The notes under the pieces: generated by a model
What the model saw: only the letters and a program-made list of their open reading frames with translations
What the model was told of the DNA's origin: nothing
The model's database searches: none
In this document: piece by piece, positions 1-10,108 of the stretch
Numbering within the stretch: the first letter of the stretch is position 1
Layout: each line of letters opens with the position of its first letter
Program-made: the position numbers and the translations under genes
Assembly: GCA_030549495.1 (NCBI GenBank)
Contig: JAUIRK010000372.1
Coordinates: forward strand, 62,001-126,000
DNA: 64,000 bases
Reading direction: 5' to 3'
Source of the DNA: Nectonema munidae
Lineage: Eukaryota > Nematomorpha > Nectonematoida > Nectonematidae

Positions 1-885
1 TATGTTCTGAAAAACACACTAGTATTTATACATTGGAAATATACTATGCAAATTTCCAGTAATAACCCTAATCAAATGAGTGGATCTTTGTAAGAAACTC
101 TTTTCATTGACTTGATAGGACTACATGCAAATTCTTCATTAATTTGCATGCACTTTGGAAGAGGGAGACAATTTTGCACGGTTGCTGAGGGAAAATTGTG
201 CGAACGCTTTGCAAACGCCTTATTTAAGCTGTTTTACAACATAGTTCAATGTTTACATAAACACAACCAAATAGTTCAACTTTAGGAGGATAATTTCTCC
301 TATTCTGCAATTAGTAAAATGACGCTTTCTAAATCAATCATATCAGGATTTATCTGGCCTTAAACGATTAAACTTTATTTCTTGAAGAGGATTCACTAGA
401 TGATGTTGGTAAAACATTTCAACAAATTGATAGATAAACGTATTGCTTTAAACTTTGGCATTCTTAAACGTATGCTGAACGGTTTGGAATATCTTAAAAT
501 ATAAACGAAGCTATACTACATTTATATGATGTTTTTAAAGGGTTATGATCTAACAAACTTCATAATAACTCATATAATGATAATAATCTTTATGAACTTT
601 GCAAAATAATTTGAAACATTATCAGTTACTAAATTCAAATATGAAAAAAATTTCTAATCTAAAAATCATACAGACTAAGCTGAAAAGCTCTCTCATAATT
701 TTTAATTGAATGATAAGTTAAAAATATAATTGTCGAATTTGCTTAAACATCTGTTCGGCATAAAATGGCTTTCCTTATTATGACTAAAATTTCATTTATT
801 TTATTTTTGACATATTTTTTTAATTAAAAATAGGAAAACATCAGTACAAGACTGTGTATCTATATGAGGAATTAAATCATTTTCA
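1..885. other. AT-rich intergenic DNA, no gene seen
   Basis: No open frame with recognisable similarity, no RNA gene and no clear repeat boundary was found here. Confidence 0.6.
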
Positions 886-1206
886 ATAGTAAATAGGTAC
901 TCAAATTTTTTTGAAAATCGTGAGTAAGGTTGGTTAGATACTGGGTTTGGATAACTCAAGGTCTTGGGTTCGATCCCCAATCAAGCTTACTTTCTTCATG
1001 GTTCGATACAAGCGGCGCAATTGTGCCTTCTCGATGAAAATGTAAATAGGTACTCAATTTTTTCTGATATTTTTTTGAAAATCATGAGTAAGGTTGGTTA
1101 GATACTGGGTTTGGATAACTCAAGGGGTTGGGTTCGATTACCAATCAAGCCTACTTTCTTCATAGTTCGATACAAGCGGCGCAATTGTGCCTTCTCGATG
1201 AAAACA
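886..1206 (+). repeat. tRNA-like SINE, tandem pair
   Basis: Two nearly identical units lie head to tail with a period of about 164 bp (GAGTAAGGTTGG occurs at 922 and again at 1086). Each has a B-box-like core, GGTTCGATCCC in the first and GGTTCGATTACC in the second, about 45 bp after a TGGTTAGATAC A-box-like motif. Each is followed by the same non-tRNA body (CAAGCGGCGCAATTGTGCC). This arrangement fits a tRNA-derived SINE duplicated in tandem. No poly-A tail or flanking target duplication is obvious, so the exact ends are uncertain. Confidence 0.55.
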
Positions 1207-1592
1207 CCCCACGGTACCTTTATCTTTATAAAAATCATATTATAAACAAACAAAAAATATACTTTTTATTTCCATGAATTAAAAGGAAGTATATATATAA
1301 ATCTAAAATTAAAAGATTATAACAAAGAATCTATTTTTTAATTGAGCAGAGTAAAAAAATATTTATTTTAAATGATTTAATAAATATTAATTATTCATAT
1401 CAATATCAATAATAATAGGTTAATAATATTATCGATAATAATAGACATATTTAATATCAAAGTTAGGCTTGAATACCAGAATATATGAAAGCCCAATTAA
1501 TTATATGTATCGGTATGTATATATAAATGTTTGCAAAAATAATTTAGGAAGTGAACAAATATTTGGGGTGAGTATGCTCTAACAACATCATT
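1207..1592. other. AT-rich 3' flank of LRP5/6
   Basis: This stretch lies downstream of the LRP5/6 stop codon and probably contains its 3' UTR. It is rich in A and T, with several possible poly-A signals on the minus strand, none of which I can single out. No other gene is visible. Confidence 0.5.
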
Positions 1593-4500
1593 TCAGTGAA
1601 GGACAGGAGAAGGAGGGGGAGGAAGAGGATACGTTGAATTAGTGTGTGTAGGAGAAGGAGTCCTTGGGGTAGGGGGAGGGGGCCTGTGAAGCATCGTGCT
1701 AGCCGGACTAGGTGGAGGATCGGTACGAAAGTGGTAGTTCGTGGCAGTGGTCGTAGAGGAAGTCGTGAAGTCGTCAATCGTCGGTCCTGTTTTGACACGA
1801 GAGTACGCACTACTTTCATTGCAACTTGGGGGTGGAGCTGCAGGTGGAGAAGAGATGGAAAAGTCAAACACTCGAAAGGGAACACTCTCATCCTTGATAT
1901 CCGCTTTGCTCTGTGTCGTCATACTGGCGCTATCCTTATTCAAATTCGACGCATTCATGGAAGGCATGGGAGGCGCAGACGGTATGAATGCCTTTCTTTT
2001 GTAGCACAAGCACACAAAAATCGCTATACTTGCGATCAACAACGCGCCACATATAGAGAAAACATAATAGGTATTGTTGGCACGTGCATACTCTTTGGAA
2101 TTTCTCGTGTTCTTAGGGGGTGACATGGGTAGAACACATCCGATTTCATCACTATGATCGCTGCAGTGCGGATGCGCGTCACAGTAATACTCGACGGGAA
2201 TGCACTGCCCCGTACTACTGCATTGAAATTCGTGTAAAGCGCAGCATCTCTCTTCGTCGCTTGAATCGGGACAGTCAGAGATGCCATCGCATCTAGACTT
2301 TGCGCTTATGCATGTTTTGGACGCGTCTTTGCACTGCCATTCGCAACCACAATCGAATTCATCACTTTTATCCGTGCACTCCGGTGTTCCATCGCATCGC
2401 CAGGATAGGGGAATGCAGTCTGTGCCTGAAACACAGGCAAAATGATCAGAAGAGCAAGCCGGCGCTTCTTTGCAGATGCTTTGATTGACGAGTATTAGAT
2501 GCAATGGACAACTACATCTAATTTTCCCATGTGAATCTTTTAAACAGATGTCACTACATCCACCGTTGAAAATGGCATTACAAGGATGCTTATACTCAAT
2601 ACTTGTGACTCCTAAAATATACGACAATTCATTTTTGCCTGTAAATAAAACTTCAACCACTTTAACACTCTCTCCCAAATTAATTCTTTCAATTTTGCCA
2701 CGTGAGGAAGTCCAGTATAGAAAATGTTCCCAGACAGTTAATGAAACTACGTTAAAGGCTTCGGTGACTACTTTTCTGTTTGCGCCAATCAAATCACAAC
2801 TCTCAATTTTTGTTTTGTCAAACCAGTATAAAATGTTGGACCTTTTATTAACAGCTAAGAGAGTAGGCCACTCCAAAAGAGTGTCAATGAGAACAATTCT
2901 CTGCGTTCCATCGTAGAAAGAACGCTCAATTTTGTGGTCTCCAGCTTTATTACTATTGATCCAAAATATGAAACCTTGGCTTTCGTGAATAACCATGTAG
3001 AGGGGAGCAATATCATTACTTGAAAATATAAAACCTATATATGTTCCATTTAGCCAAGACACTTGAATTGATCGAGGAGTTATCCAAAATATTTGATGCG
3101 TCACTTCATTAATAACAAAATGCAAGACTTTGCTATTTTTGGATGAAGCGTTTTTGAGATGAATTGTTGCATTCGTGTTCAACGCTATGCCATTTGCTTT
3201 ATCAAGAGCACATCTAATTTCGAAAGGAGAAGAATCGTCGATCCAATAAAGTCTACTTTTGAAATAGGCCATGGAAACAACGTTTCCAACGATCGCATCA
3301 AATGCCATACTCAATTCAGGTTCATTGCTAACCAGCCTGACCAAGTTCGTTCTCTTTTCAATGTAAAGGAGAAAGGTTGAAGGAGGCAAGCAGCTTTTGT
3401 TATTTCTGTGGAGTGTATAGTGTGAAGAACAGCCACACGAATAAGAAGTTTTGTCACCGAGAATGTGAGGGCGGGCAAAACAAAGTTGCTCACATCCACC
3501 ATTACGTTTTGCGCATGGATTCCAGCCAGGTTGTCTAGACTCATCAAAAACATTTGAATCCATGACATAGTCTAAGCCTGGCTGAACAATGCCTTTCTCT
3601 TCACCTGATAATTTGTTAGCCCTTTCAATCCTTTGTAAATTCCAATCAGCCCAGTATATAAAGTTTTTGTGGATAGCTATGCAAAAAGGATGAGGACTAT
3701 GGATCAAGGTTTTAACTTCATGATTATTTCCTTCAATTTTAAATAACTGGATACTTTTTGAATCGAGGTTCACCCAATACAATTGGTTGGATGAAAAGTC
3801 AACAGTCAAACTATTTGCCCTACCTATTCCACTTAATATAACTTCTCTGTGAGATCCGTCAAGCCAGGACTTTTCTATTTTTGATTTCTTACCCCAGTCA
3901 GTCCAAAACATGAATCCTTTATGGGGTAAAAGGGCAATGGACCTGGGATTAGTAATGTTATGCGTCAATAACACACGCCGATATGTTCCATCTAACTTAC
4001 AAACTTGAATATTATTGGCTCCCATATCTGACCAATATATATTATTTGAGAGCCAATCAATTGCAATTCCATTAGGGAATTCTAATCCATGAGATATTAT
4101 TTTCTTGAAACCAGTACCATTAATACCACATTCACAAATTTGTTTCGCTGAAATGTCTGTCCAGAACACTTTTTTATTTTTAAAGTGTATGTCTAAAGCA
4201 GAAGCTTCTTTAACCATGTTAGAGACAGGGAGCAATGGAACATCTTCAGCTTCAGTTTCTAAGGAAATTCTTCTGATCTCTGATTTGTAGGAGAAGAGTA
4301 GAAATTCTTTAGGGTGGATGCAGGTTTTACCGTCTGATAATAATTCCATTTCGTCTGGACAGACACAAACATAGCCTGCTTGCCTAAGCAAACATAGATG
4401 AGAGCAGTGACCATTTTTATAACTGCATAAAGTTCTGCCATAGTTTGTTTGTGTAAAATTGATCGCTTTCAAACCCATTAAATCGGGTAAACGCTGAAGT

Positions 4501-6266
4501 AGAATCTTTCTATCGCTTATATTGTAAATATTAACTCTTTGAATACTTCTACGTTGCCAGTCTGTCCAATACAAGTAATTATTCAAGAGTGTAAATCCAA
4601 ACGAATGAGGTAGACCACTGGACAACAAAACCATTCTATCGTTCAAGTTATTTAGATTTAGCATTTGAATTGTATCTTTGTAGGCATCATTCCAGTACAA
4701 ATAATTTTTATTTTTGTCGAGAGCCAATCCATTTGGCCAGCCAAGATCCTTTGATACAATCACTTTTCTATAGGAACCATCAAGATATGCTTGTTCTAGA
4801 GCTGGTTCTTCACCCCAATCTGACCAGTACATGTACCCGGATAAAGGATCCAATAATATTGCTCGCGGTTGATCAAGATTATCTCGTATCAATATCTTTC
4901 TTGAAGATCCATCAAGTCTAGAAACAGAAATCGTATGCGTGCCTGCATCTGTCCAATATAAATTCCTAGCATACATATCGATAGCTATCCCATCTGGATT
5001 TATTATATTCTTGTCAATTATGTAGCTTTGAAGAGAACCATCAATTTTGGAACGTCGAATAGCTTTAATACTTATATCTGACCAATACATATACTCATCA
5101 ATTGGATCAAAATCAATAGCTATAGCATGTTCAATATTTTTAATGGGAATGATAGTGTCGGAGAAGTCAGATGTATCCAATGAAATGAGTCTAATGTCTG
5201 TGCGCCTTGCAATCAACAAAACATTTTTCATACGCGTTTCACATTTCTTTCCATCCGAACCTATTTTTATGCCAGTTGGGCATGCACAACTAAATCTCAA
5301 TGAAGTAACAGCTGATAGCAGGCATAGATGTGAACAACCAGCATTATCCTTGTTACATATGTGCTCTTTGTACTTCTGTGGTTGCGCCCTTCGATCTATC
5401 ACATTTATATCCATAGGACTTAACAAGTCTCGAACAAGAGTACTTTTTTCGTTACCCGTAGACTTGTTAGCAGAGTAAATACAGCGCGTTTTCCAGTCTG
5501 TCCAAAAAAGTTTTTCACCAAAAATTGCTAAGGAGTATGGATGAGAGAAGGAATGTTCATTCAGTGTAATTATACTCGGTTGAACATCAATATTGATCAA
5601 GGAAGCAACTATTTTGATACAACTGATACGATTAAGCTTAGCATCTGCCCAATATAAACGAGAAGAAGAATAATCTATTGCCAAGCCCGTTGGAATTTCA
5701 ACTCCTTTATGGATGATAACTCTTCTAGAACTTCCATCCATACTAGCTAGTTCAATTTTAGGATGTTCACCCCATGATGCCCAGAACATGTATAAATGTA
5801 CCAAGTCAAGTGTAATGGAAACCGGAGAGTCTAAATCCTTCCATATGAGAACTTTGCGAAGGGAGCCATCAAAGTTGCAAACTTCTATTCTATGCTTTTC
5901 TGAATCACTCCAATAAAGTTTGTCAGAAATCCAGTCGCATGCTAGACCCTCAGGCGAGTCCAAATCTTTAAGAATAACTTCATTCTTTGCATTTCCAACT
6001 TTTAGGCTTCGTGAATAAATAACGCCTCTTGTAGTATCTGCCCAAAAGAGTGTAAAGGTTGAGTAGGAAAATTCAAGTGTCACCGCATCTTCTAATTTAT
6101 TGACAAATATCGAAGAATTGCCTTTATTTTTGTCATTAACACAAACAAGGCGAATGTCTCTTCTATTCGCTAAGACAAAAGAGATAGCTGGCGCGCAGAG
6201 ATCAGAGTGAAGATGGAGAAACTTGAAAAAAAGGAGAAGGTTAAGCAAAAGAATTTGATGGCCCAT
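1593..6266 (-). CDS. LRP6: LRP5/6 (arrow) Wnt co-receptor, intronless
   Basis: This encodes a single-pass membrane co-receptor that binds Wnt together with Frizzled and recruits Axin through its cytoplasmic tail. The frame is 1557 residues from ATG 6266, against about 1610 in vertebrates. In order there are a signal peptide (about 1-25), then four six-bladed propellers rich in YWTD/YWSD, each closed by an EGF-like module (EGFs near 302-342, 611-649, 918-960 and 1227-1267). Three LDLR-A repeats with CDG and SDE motifs follow (about 1269-1384), then one membrane helix (about 1399-1422). The tail holds one full PPPSPxS site (PPPSPAS), a PPPPTPRT site and a final PPPPSPVLH, and the stop follows directly. 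The first ATG that leaves a hydrophobic leader was taken as the start; an upstream TTG was ignored. There is no intron in the coding region. The last 900 bp (cytoplasmic and LDLR-A parts) are visibly richer in G and C than the propeller part. Arrow in insects is the orthologue. The family call is firm. Confidence 0.97.
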   Translation of the reverse strand: MGHQILLLNLLLFFKFLHLHSDLCAPAISFVLANRRDIRLVCVNDKNKGNSSIFVNKLEDAVTLEFSYSTFTLFWADTTRGVIYSRSLKVGNAKNEVILKDLDSPEGLACDWISDKLYWSDSEKHRIEVCNFDGSLRKVLIWKDLDSPVSITLDLVHLYMFWASWGEHPKIELASMDGSSRRVIIHKGVEIPTGLAIDYSSSRLYWADAKLNRISCIKIVASLINIDVQPSIITLNEHSFSHPYSLAIFGEKLFWTDWKTRCIYSANKSTGNEKSTLVRDLLSPMDINVIDRRAQPQKYKEHICNKDNAGCSHLCLLSAVTSLRFSCACPTGIKIGSDGKKCETRMKNVLLIARRTDIRLISLDTSDFSDTIIPIKNIEHAIAIDFDPIDEYMYWSDISIKAIRRSKIDGSLQSYIIDKNIINPDGIAIDMYARNLYWTDAGTHTISVSRLDGSSRKILIRDNLDQPRAILLDPLSGYMYWSDWGEEPALEQAYLDGSYRKVIVSKDLGWPNGLALDKNKNYLYWNDAYKDTIQMLNLNNLNDRMVLLSSGLPHSFGFTLLNNYLYWTDWQRRSIQRVNIYNISDRKILLQRLPDLMGLKAINFTQTNYGRTLCSYKNGHCSHLCLLRQAGYVCVCPDEMELLSDGKTCIHPKEFLLFSYKSEIRRISLETEAEDVPLLPVSNMVKEASALDIHFKNKKVFWTDISAKQICECGINGTGFKKIISHGLEFPNGIAIDWLSNNIYWSDMGANNIQVCKLDGTYRRVLLTHNITNPRSIALLPHKGFMFWTDWGKKSKIEKSWLDGSHREVILSGIGRANSLTVDFSSNQLYWVNLDSKSIQLFKIEGNNHEVKTLIHSPHPFCIAIHKNFIYWADWNLQRIERANKLSGEEKGIVQPGLDYVMDSNVFDESRQPGWNPCAKRNGGCEQLCFARPHILGDKTSYSCGCSSHYTLHRNNKSCLPPSTFLLYIEKRTNLVRLVSNEPELSMAFDAIVGNVVSMAYFKSRLYWIDDSSPFEIRCALDKANGIALNTNATIHLKNASSKNSKVLHFVINEVTHQIFWITPRSIQVSWLNGTYIGFIFSSNDIAPLYMVIHESQGFIFWINSNKAGDHKIERSFYDGTQRIVLIDTLLEWPTLLAVNKRSNILYWFDKTKIESCDLIGANRKVVTEAFNVVSLTVWEHFLYWTSSRGKIERINLGESVKVVEVLFTGKNELSYILGVTSIEYKHPCNAIFNGGCSDICLKDSHGKIRCSCPLHLILVNQSICKEAPACSSDHFACVSGTDCIPLSWRCDGTPECTDKSDEFDCGCEWQCKDASKTCISAKSRCDGISDCPDSSDEERCCALHEFQCSSTGQCIPVEYYCDAHPHCSDHSDEIGCVLPMSPPKNTRNSKEYARANNTYYVFSICGALLIASIAIFVCLCYKRKAFIPSAPPMPSMNASNLNKDSASMTTQSKADIKDESVPFRVFDFSISSPPAAPPPSCNESSAYSRVKTGPTIDDFTTSSTTTATNYHFRTDPPPSPASTMLHRPPPPTPRTPSPTHTNSTYPLPPPPSPVLH

Positions 6267-6852
6267 AACAGCCAATCTGCATCTTTGTAAATCTTTTCTT
6301 CAGATCAAAGACTACATGTTGTTTTGTACTTCATTGCGTTCAAAAAAAAACACAAATTTCTTTTTAGAATAAAATTGCAAAAATTATTATCTAAAAAAAT
6401 ATATAATTAGGACATATTCAAGAGCAAAATATATAAAGTCTAGCCTTATACCAACACGTAAGGGAACCATCAAAGTGGAGGCTTAACCCATTTTAGATCA
6501 ATGTTTACAAAGGTAAAGCAGGCAAACTCTTACTTTTAATGAAATTGAATAGAAATCGTCTATTAAACAACCTTAGGTAAGCTTAGTCAATTTTAGTTCA
6601 AGCAAAACAGAAGATTTTGACTAATCCCTATTGAATTCCACTGAAAATTCGAGTTTGTCTGCGTTCCTCTCTACAAAAAAAATAGCCCAAAATTGGTTAA
6701 TCATGATTAGTTGGAGAGAATAGAAACTTGCCGTTATAGACAGTGAGCGATCTTTGAAGAAGGTTTGACTGTATATCAGTGTTTCCCAACATTTTTTGAT
6801 CAATGAACCGCAAATGATATATGTAAATTCCTTGTGGACCACCAAATTTAAT
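6267..6852. other. 5' flank of LRP5/6, no gene seen
   Basis: The promoter and any 5' UTR of LRP5/6 should lie here, but no TATA box or other element can be supported. A piggyBac-like end (TTAACCCATTTTAGATC) at about 6483 has no visible partner. Confidence 0.4.
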
Positions 6853-6856
6853 TTAG

Positions 6857-6975
6857 CCCATTAACGACTACAATAATCAGACGATATCTAATTTAAAGCA
6901 GACGATTTGTATTAAAAAGCATCGATAAATGCAGACAATTTTATTTTTGTAAGATTGACTGTGCTCGATAAGTGG
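6857..6975. mobile_element. piggyBac-type MITE
   Basis: The left end CCCATTAACGAC follows TTAG (an altered TTAA) and the right end is followed by TTAA. The interior (AATAATCAGACGAT, then TCGATAAGTGG near the right end) matches the MITEs at 7411-7539, 25649-25902 and 53329-53445. It is too short to code for anything. Confidence 0.65.
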
Positions 6976-7165
6976 TTAAACTAAAAATTGAAAAAAAGAC
7001 CCCGTTGTTTATGTACATGAAGCTCTGGATAAAAAATGAGCAATATTAATAACATTTTTTATTAACAAAAAACTCTCAATTACTTCCTTTGCCTTGAATA
7101 TATGCTGCAAAATTGTGAATAGTCAACATCTATGACCAACCTCAATCTTAAACTTACTTCTTCAA

Positions 7166-7406
7166 CCCATTTAAGACCAAGCAAAGCAGACGACCTTGGT
7201 AATTCCTATTTAACCCATTTAAGGCCAAGCAAAGCAGACGATATCTAAAAAAACACAGATGATTTATATTCAAAGTCATTGAAAAATAGCAGACGAAGAT
7301 GAAATTACTTATGTTCCAAAAATGGAACATTGGCCGTAAATGGGTTAATTCCATTTGAAGTAGGAATTCATCTGCGTTCCCTTTGGGAACATTGGTCGTA
7401 AATGGG
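7166..7406. mobile_element. piggyBac-type MITE, outer copy of a nest
   Basis: The left end is CCCATTTAAGACC after TCAA. The right end is GGTCGTAAATGGG before TTAA at 7407-7410. A second element occupies 7214-7344 inside it. Near the right end is a GTTCCC/GGGAAC palindrome, seen also near the right end of the inner copy. Confidence 0.75.
7214..7344. mobile_element. piggyBac-type MITE, inner copy of a nest
   Basis: Perfect TTAA duplications flank it (7210-7213 and 7345-7348). The ends are inverted repeats, CCCATTTAAGGCC and GGCCGTAAATGGG. It interrupts the 7166-7406 element, so it is the younger insertion. It carries the GCAGACGAT motif of the family. Confidence 0.8.
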
Positions 7407-7410
7407 TTAA

Positions 7411-7539
7411 CCCGTTAACGACCAGAATAATCAGACGGTATTTCATGTAAAGCAGAAGATTTGTATTAAAGAGCTTTGATAAACGCAGACGATTTTATTT
7501 TTGTAAAGTCGACTATAGTCGACATTGGGCGTTAACGGG
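7411..7539. mobile_element. piggyBac-type MITE sharing its TTAA with a neighbour
   Basis: The ends CCCGTTAACGACC and GCGTTAACGGG are inverted repeats. TTAA flanks both sides (7407-7410 and 7540-7543), and the left TTAA is also the right flank of the 7166-7406 element. The interior has the AATAATCAGACG and GTCGACTATAGTCGAC motifs of its family. Confidence 0.8.
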
Positions 7540-7769
7540 TTAATCTATTTCATTTCTTTGTAAATATATCTGCAACTGATGGAAACTCTGCTTCTACAAA
7601 CTAAGAAATTGTATATAGAATAATACCAGAGGATTTGATTGTCTTATTTGGATGTATCCAAAAACACGTTCATTTTTAATTTCCTTTGAAAAGTACAAAG
7701 GTAACAACAGAGGCAAGTGTAGTGCATTAATAAATCTGCTAGGAAGAAATTCAGTAACACTTAAAATAC

Positions 7770-8190
7770 ATTTAAATTACAGTCTTTCCAGATGCTTTCC
7801 AAGAATCTTCTGAAAAGAGCACTAAGGATTGTTTTCAATCTGAAGTTTCGGATTCATACTAGCTTTTTATTCGCCAAGTTCAACCTTCTCAAGTAGAAGA
7901 CTTATTTCATCTTGAGTAGGTATTTTTCCCTTTAAAAATTTGAGCGTTCAATTAAACGAAGTTGACAGATTTATTACCTACAAATCCAAAATACCGCACA
8001 ACACAAGAAACTCGCATCGTCTTAACAGAGTAAAGTATACACTTAAAGATTCAAATATATCTACCTTCAAAAATACATATAACTTTTTTAATAGTAATAA
8101 GTTTTCATTTCAAAATTTACACTGTTCTTTAGCTTCTTTTAAAAACAAGGTTAATAAACATTGTCTATTATCTCCCTATAGCTAAAAATG
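7770..8190 (+). pseudogene. LINE 3' remnant (jockey-like reverse transcriptase C-terminus)
   Basis: Three-frame reading gives the pattern typical of the end of LINE ORF2: LLKRALRIVFNLK, then HTSFLFAKFNLLK at about 7785-7900. After a frame change, HNTRNSHRLN and a final SLASFKNKVNKH follow at 7995-8165. The remnant is 5'-truncated and broken by at least two frame changes and a stop. The clade is a guess; any jockey/CR1-group element would look similar. Confidence 0.6.
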
Positions 8191-8963
8191 TACACTCTCG
8201 CCCCTCTTTTCTTTTTGAACTAGACGTTAAAAAAATGAAAATTTCTTACCGTATACTTTGAGAAAATCTAATGACGGCCGCCATTCCTGGGTTTTGATTT
8301 CCTTAAATTAATTATTTAACATGTGCATTTTGATTTGATTGTGAATTTTTTTCACATTTTTGATAATAAATTCTTCTTCAAAAAAAAGACAGACACAATA
8401 AACACACACAAACAACTACTACAAATCGTCGTAATATTTTGTTTTGGAAATTTTGATTTAATTGAAGAAAATAATCGCGTGGAGCACGTAAAAATGTCTG
8501 TAGACCAGGAGTGGAAAATAAATTATAGGATGAACCACTTTCGGCAACTATGCTGTATATAACACTATTGCAAAGATAGAGAAAGATTGAATACCTACTC
8601 TTGAATAAGATTTTGCAACACAATTAGATCAGTAGTATGAGATGGGAAATAAAGATTTACTTGAACTCAAGACCCTGCTAGATTATTATCAAAGTTAGAT
8701 ATCAAGACAATCCTACTCACATTCAAAAAGCATAATAAAAACTATATTTATAATTTGATTACAAGGTATTTTATTTACACAATGTGTTTTGAGCAAATTT
8801 CATTGAATTATTAAAAGCTTGAAGCAAAGTAAAAAGAATAATTACATTGAGCAATTCTAGCAATCCTTGCAAGTCGAAGTATGCCTTTTGATGAAAGACT
8901 TAGTAATGCTTTTACCCCTTTTTATGCGTTCGTCTTCGGAAATTAACCGCGGGCTTTTCTCTT
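8191..8963. other. intergenic, nothing recognised
   Basis: No supported gene, RNA or bounded repeat was seen. Short open frames here lack known motifs and coding character. Confidence 0.5.
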
Positions 8964-9140
8964 CGAGTGGGTTATCATATAACTTAAAGCAGGTTATTTT
9001 ATTTCGTGGGTCAACGGCGATTCATTGTGCCTGAAAGAGTTACAATAATTTCTTTGTAGTGTAGATACTCGAAATTTGCACAGAACAAAACTAATATCAT
9101 TAATTCTATTAGAATTTAAAACCTGACATTTAATTAGTAA
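8964..9140 (+). repeat. left arm of a long inverted repeat
   Basis: About 125 bp (TTATCATATAACTTAAAGCA through CGAAATTTGCAC) match the reverse complement of 13548-13674 closely. A weaker match continues inward for about another 50 bp. Shared landmarks are GTGGGTCAACG, CGATTCATTGTGC and GAAAGAGTTACAA. The arms enclose 4.7 kb with a piggyBac copy and hAT-type MITEs. Confidence 0.75.
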
Positions 9141-9845
9141 ATTTCAAGATTATTATATAAGCTCATGGCAAATGCGTACATCTATATATACCATCTATAC
9201 TAGAATATTTATTTAGTCTTTTAAAATACAAGGAATCAGAGGTGCAACTTAGTAGTGGCAGTGGAGTAATTCATCGGTTGAATGTCTTCCTTGTCCAACG
9301 CACAATATAAACTATTCTCATGATAATTCAAAATCGGATAAGTCGAAATTTCGTTTAACTCAAAGTTGAATCGCGGCCCCAATCCCAGCCGTATCTCACA
9401 CATGCTAAATTATTCGTTTAACTCAAAGTTAAATGCTTCGTTTGGCTCCATTAAATTAGCGCATCGGGACGGCGGTATCACAGGGGAGCCAAGATCAAAA
9501 ATGTATTCATTTAACAAAATTCGGAACCTCGTAGTAGATGACACTGCACCTTCGTTTAACACGAAATAATTTGAGGGTAGCCAGGACTTCAAGTTATCGG
9601 TTATTTACTGTATATGTTGAAAACACCATTCCGTTTCAAAATTTATCCGTTGAATAACTTATTTATGTTTACGGTTCGTCTAGATATGTGCATTGGGATC
9701 GTAGCAATGGTGGGAAGGGTTATTAAGAAAAGAATTTAAAAAATCAATCTGAAAAGTAGCTCGTCAATAAAAAAGTTCGAAAAAGTCTATAGCATTCAGA
9801 TGCAGAGCCAGCAACAGAGTTGACATAGCAAGGTAGGCTAACATG
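9141..9845. other. unassigned DNA inside the inverted repeat
   Basis: No gene was recognised. A phrase TTCGTTTAACTCAAAGTT occurs twice (about 9350 and 9412), a short local duplication. Confidence 0.4.
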
Positions 9846-9853
9846 ATTCACTA

Positions 9854-9982
9854 CAGGGGCGTAGCCAGACGGGGCAGTGCCCCCCCCCCCCCCAAATACC
9901 TTTTCTGCCCTCCCCCCCCCCCCCCCCCAAATACCTTCCAATATGCTTGCCCCCCTAACTTCCATTTTTGGCTACGCCACTG
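9854..9982. mobile_element. hAT-type MITE with poly-C tracts
   Basis: The terminal inverted repeats CAGGGGCGTAGCCAG and TTGGCTACGCCACTG are bounded by near-identical 8-bp duplications, ATTCACTA (9846-9853) and ATTCGCTA (9983-9990). The eight-base duplication and the CAG ends are typical of hAT elements. Two long C tracts lie between the ends. At 129 bp it is non-coding. Confidence 0.85.
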
Positions 9983-10108
9983 ATTCGCTATTCAGTAATA
10001 AAAGAGCATATAATACAAAAATTTTAGAAACAAATCTGAGTAAATTTAAACTAAAGAACAGAATAAACACTCAAAAAATTCCATGCCTATAAATAGTCAA
10101 CTGTTTAA

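Noticed and set aside
1644-2123. Open frame on the plus strand opposite the LRP5/6 tail
   Set aside because: It is a shadow of the Pro/Ser-rich coding strand, with no family similarity and Arg/Gly-rich nonsense composition.
9366-9569. 67-codon open frame
   Set aside because: It lies in repeat-rich DNA, contains a local duplicated phrase and has no recognisable motif.
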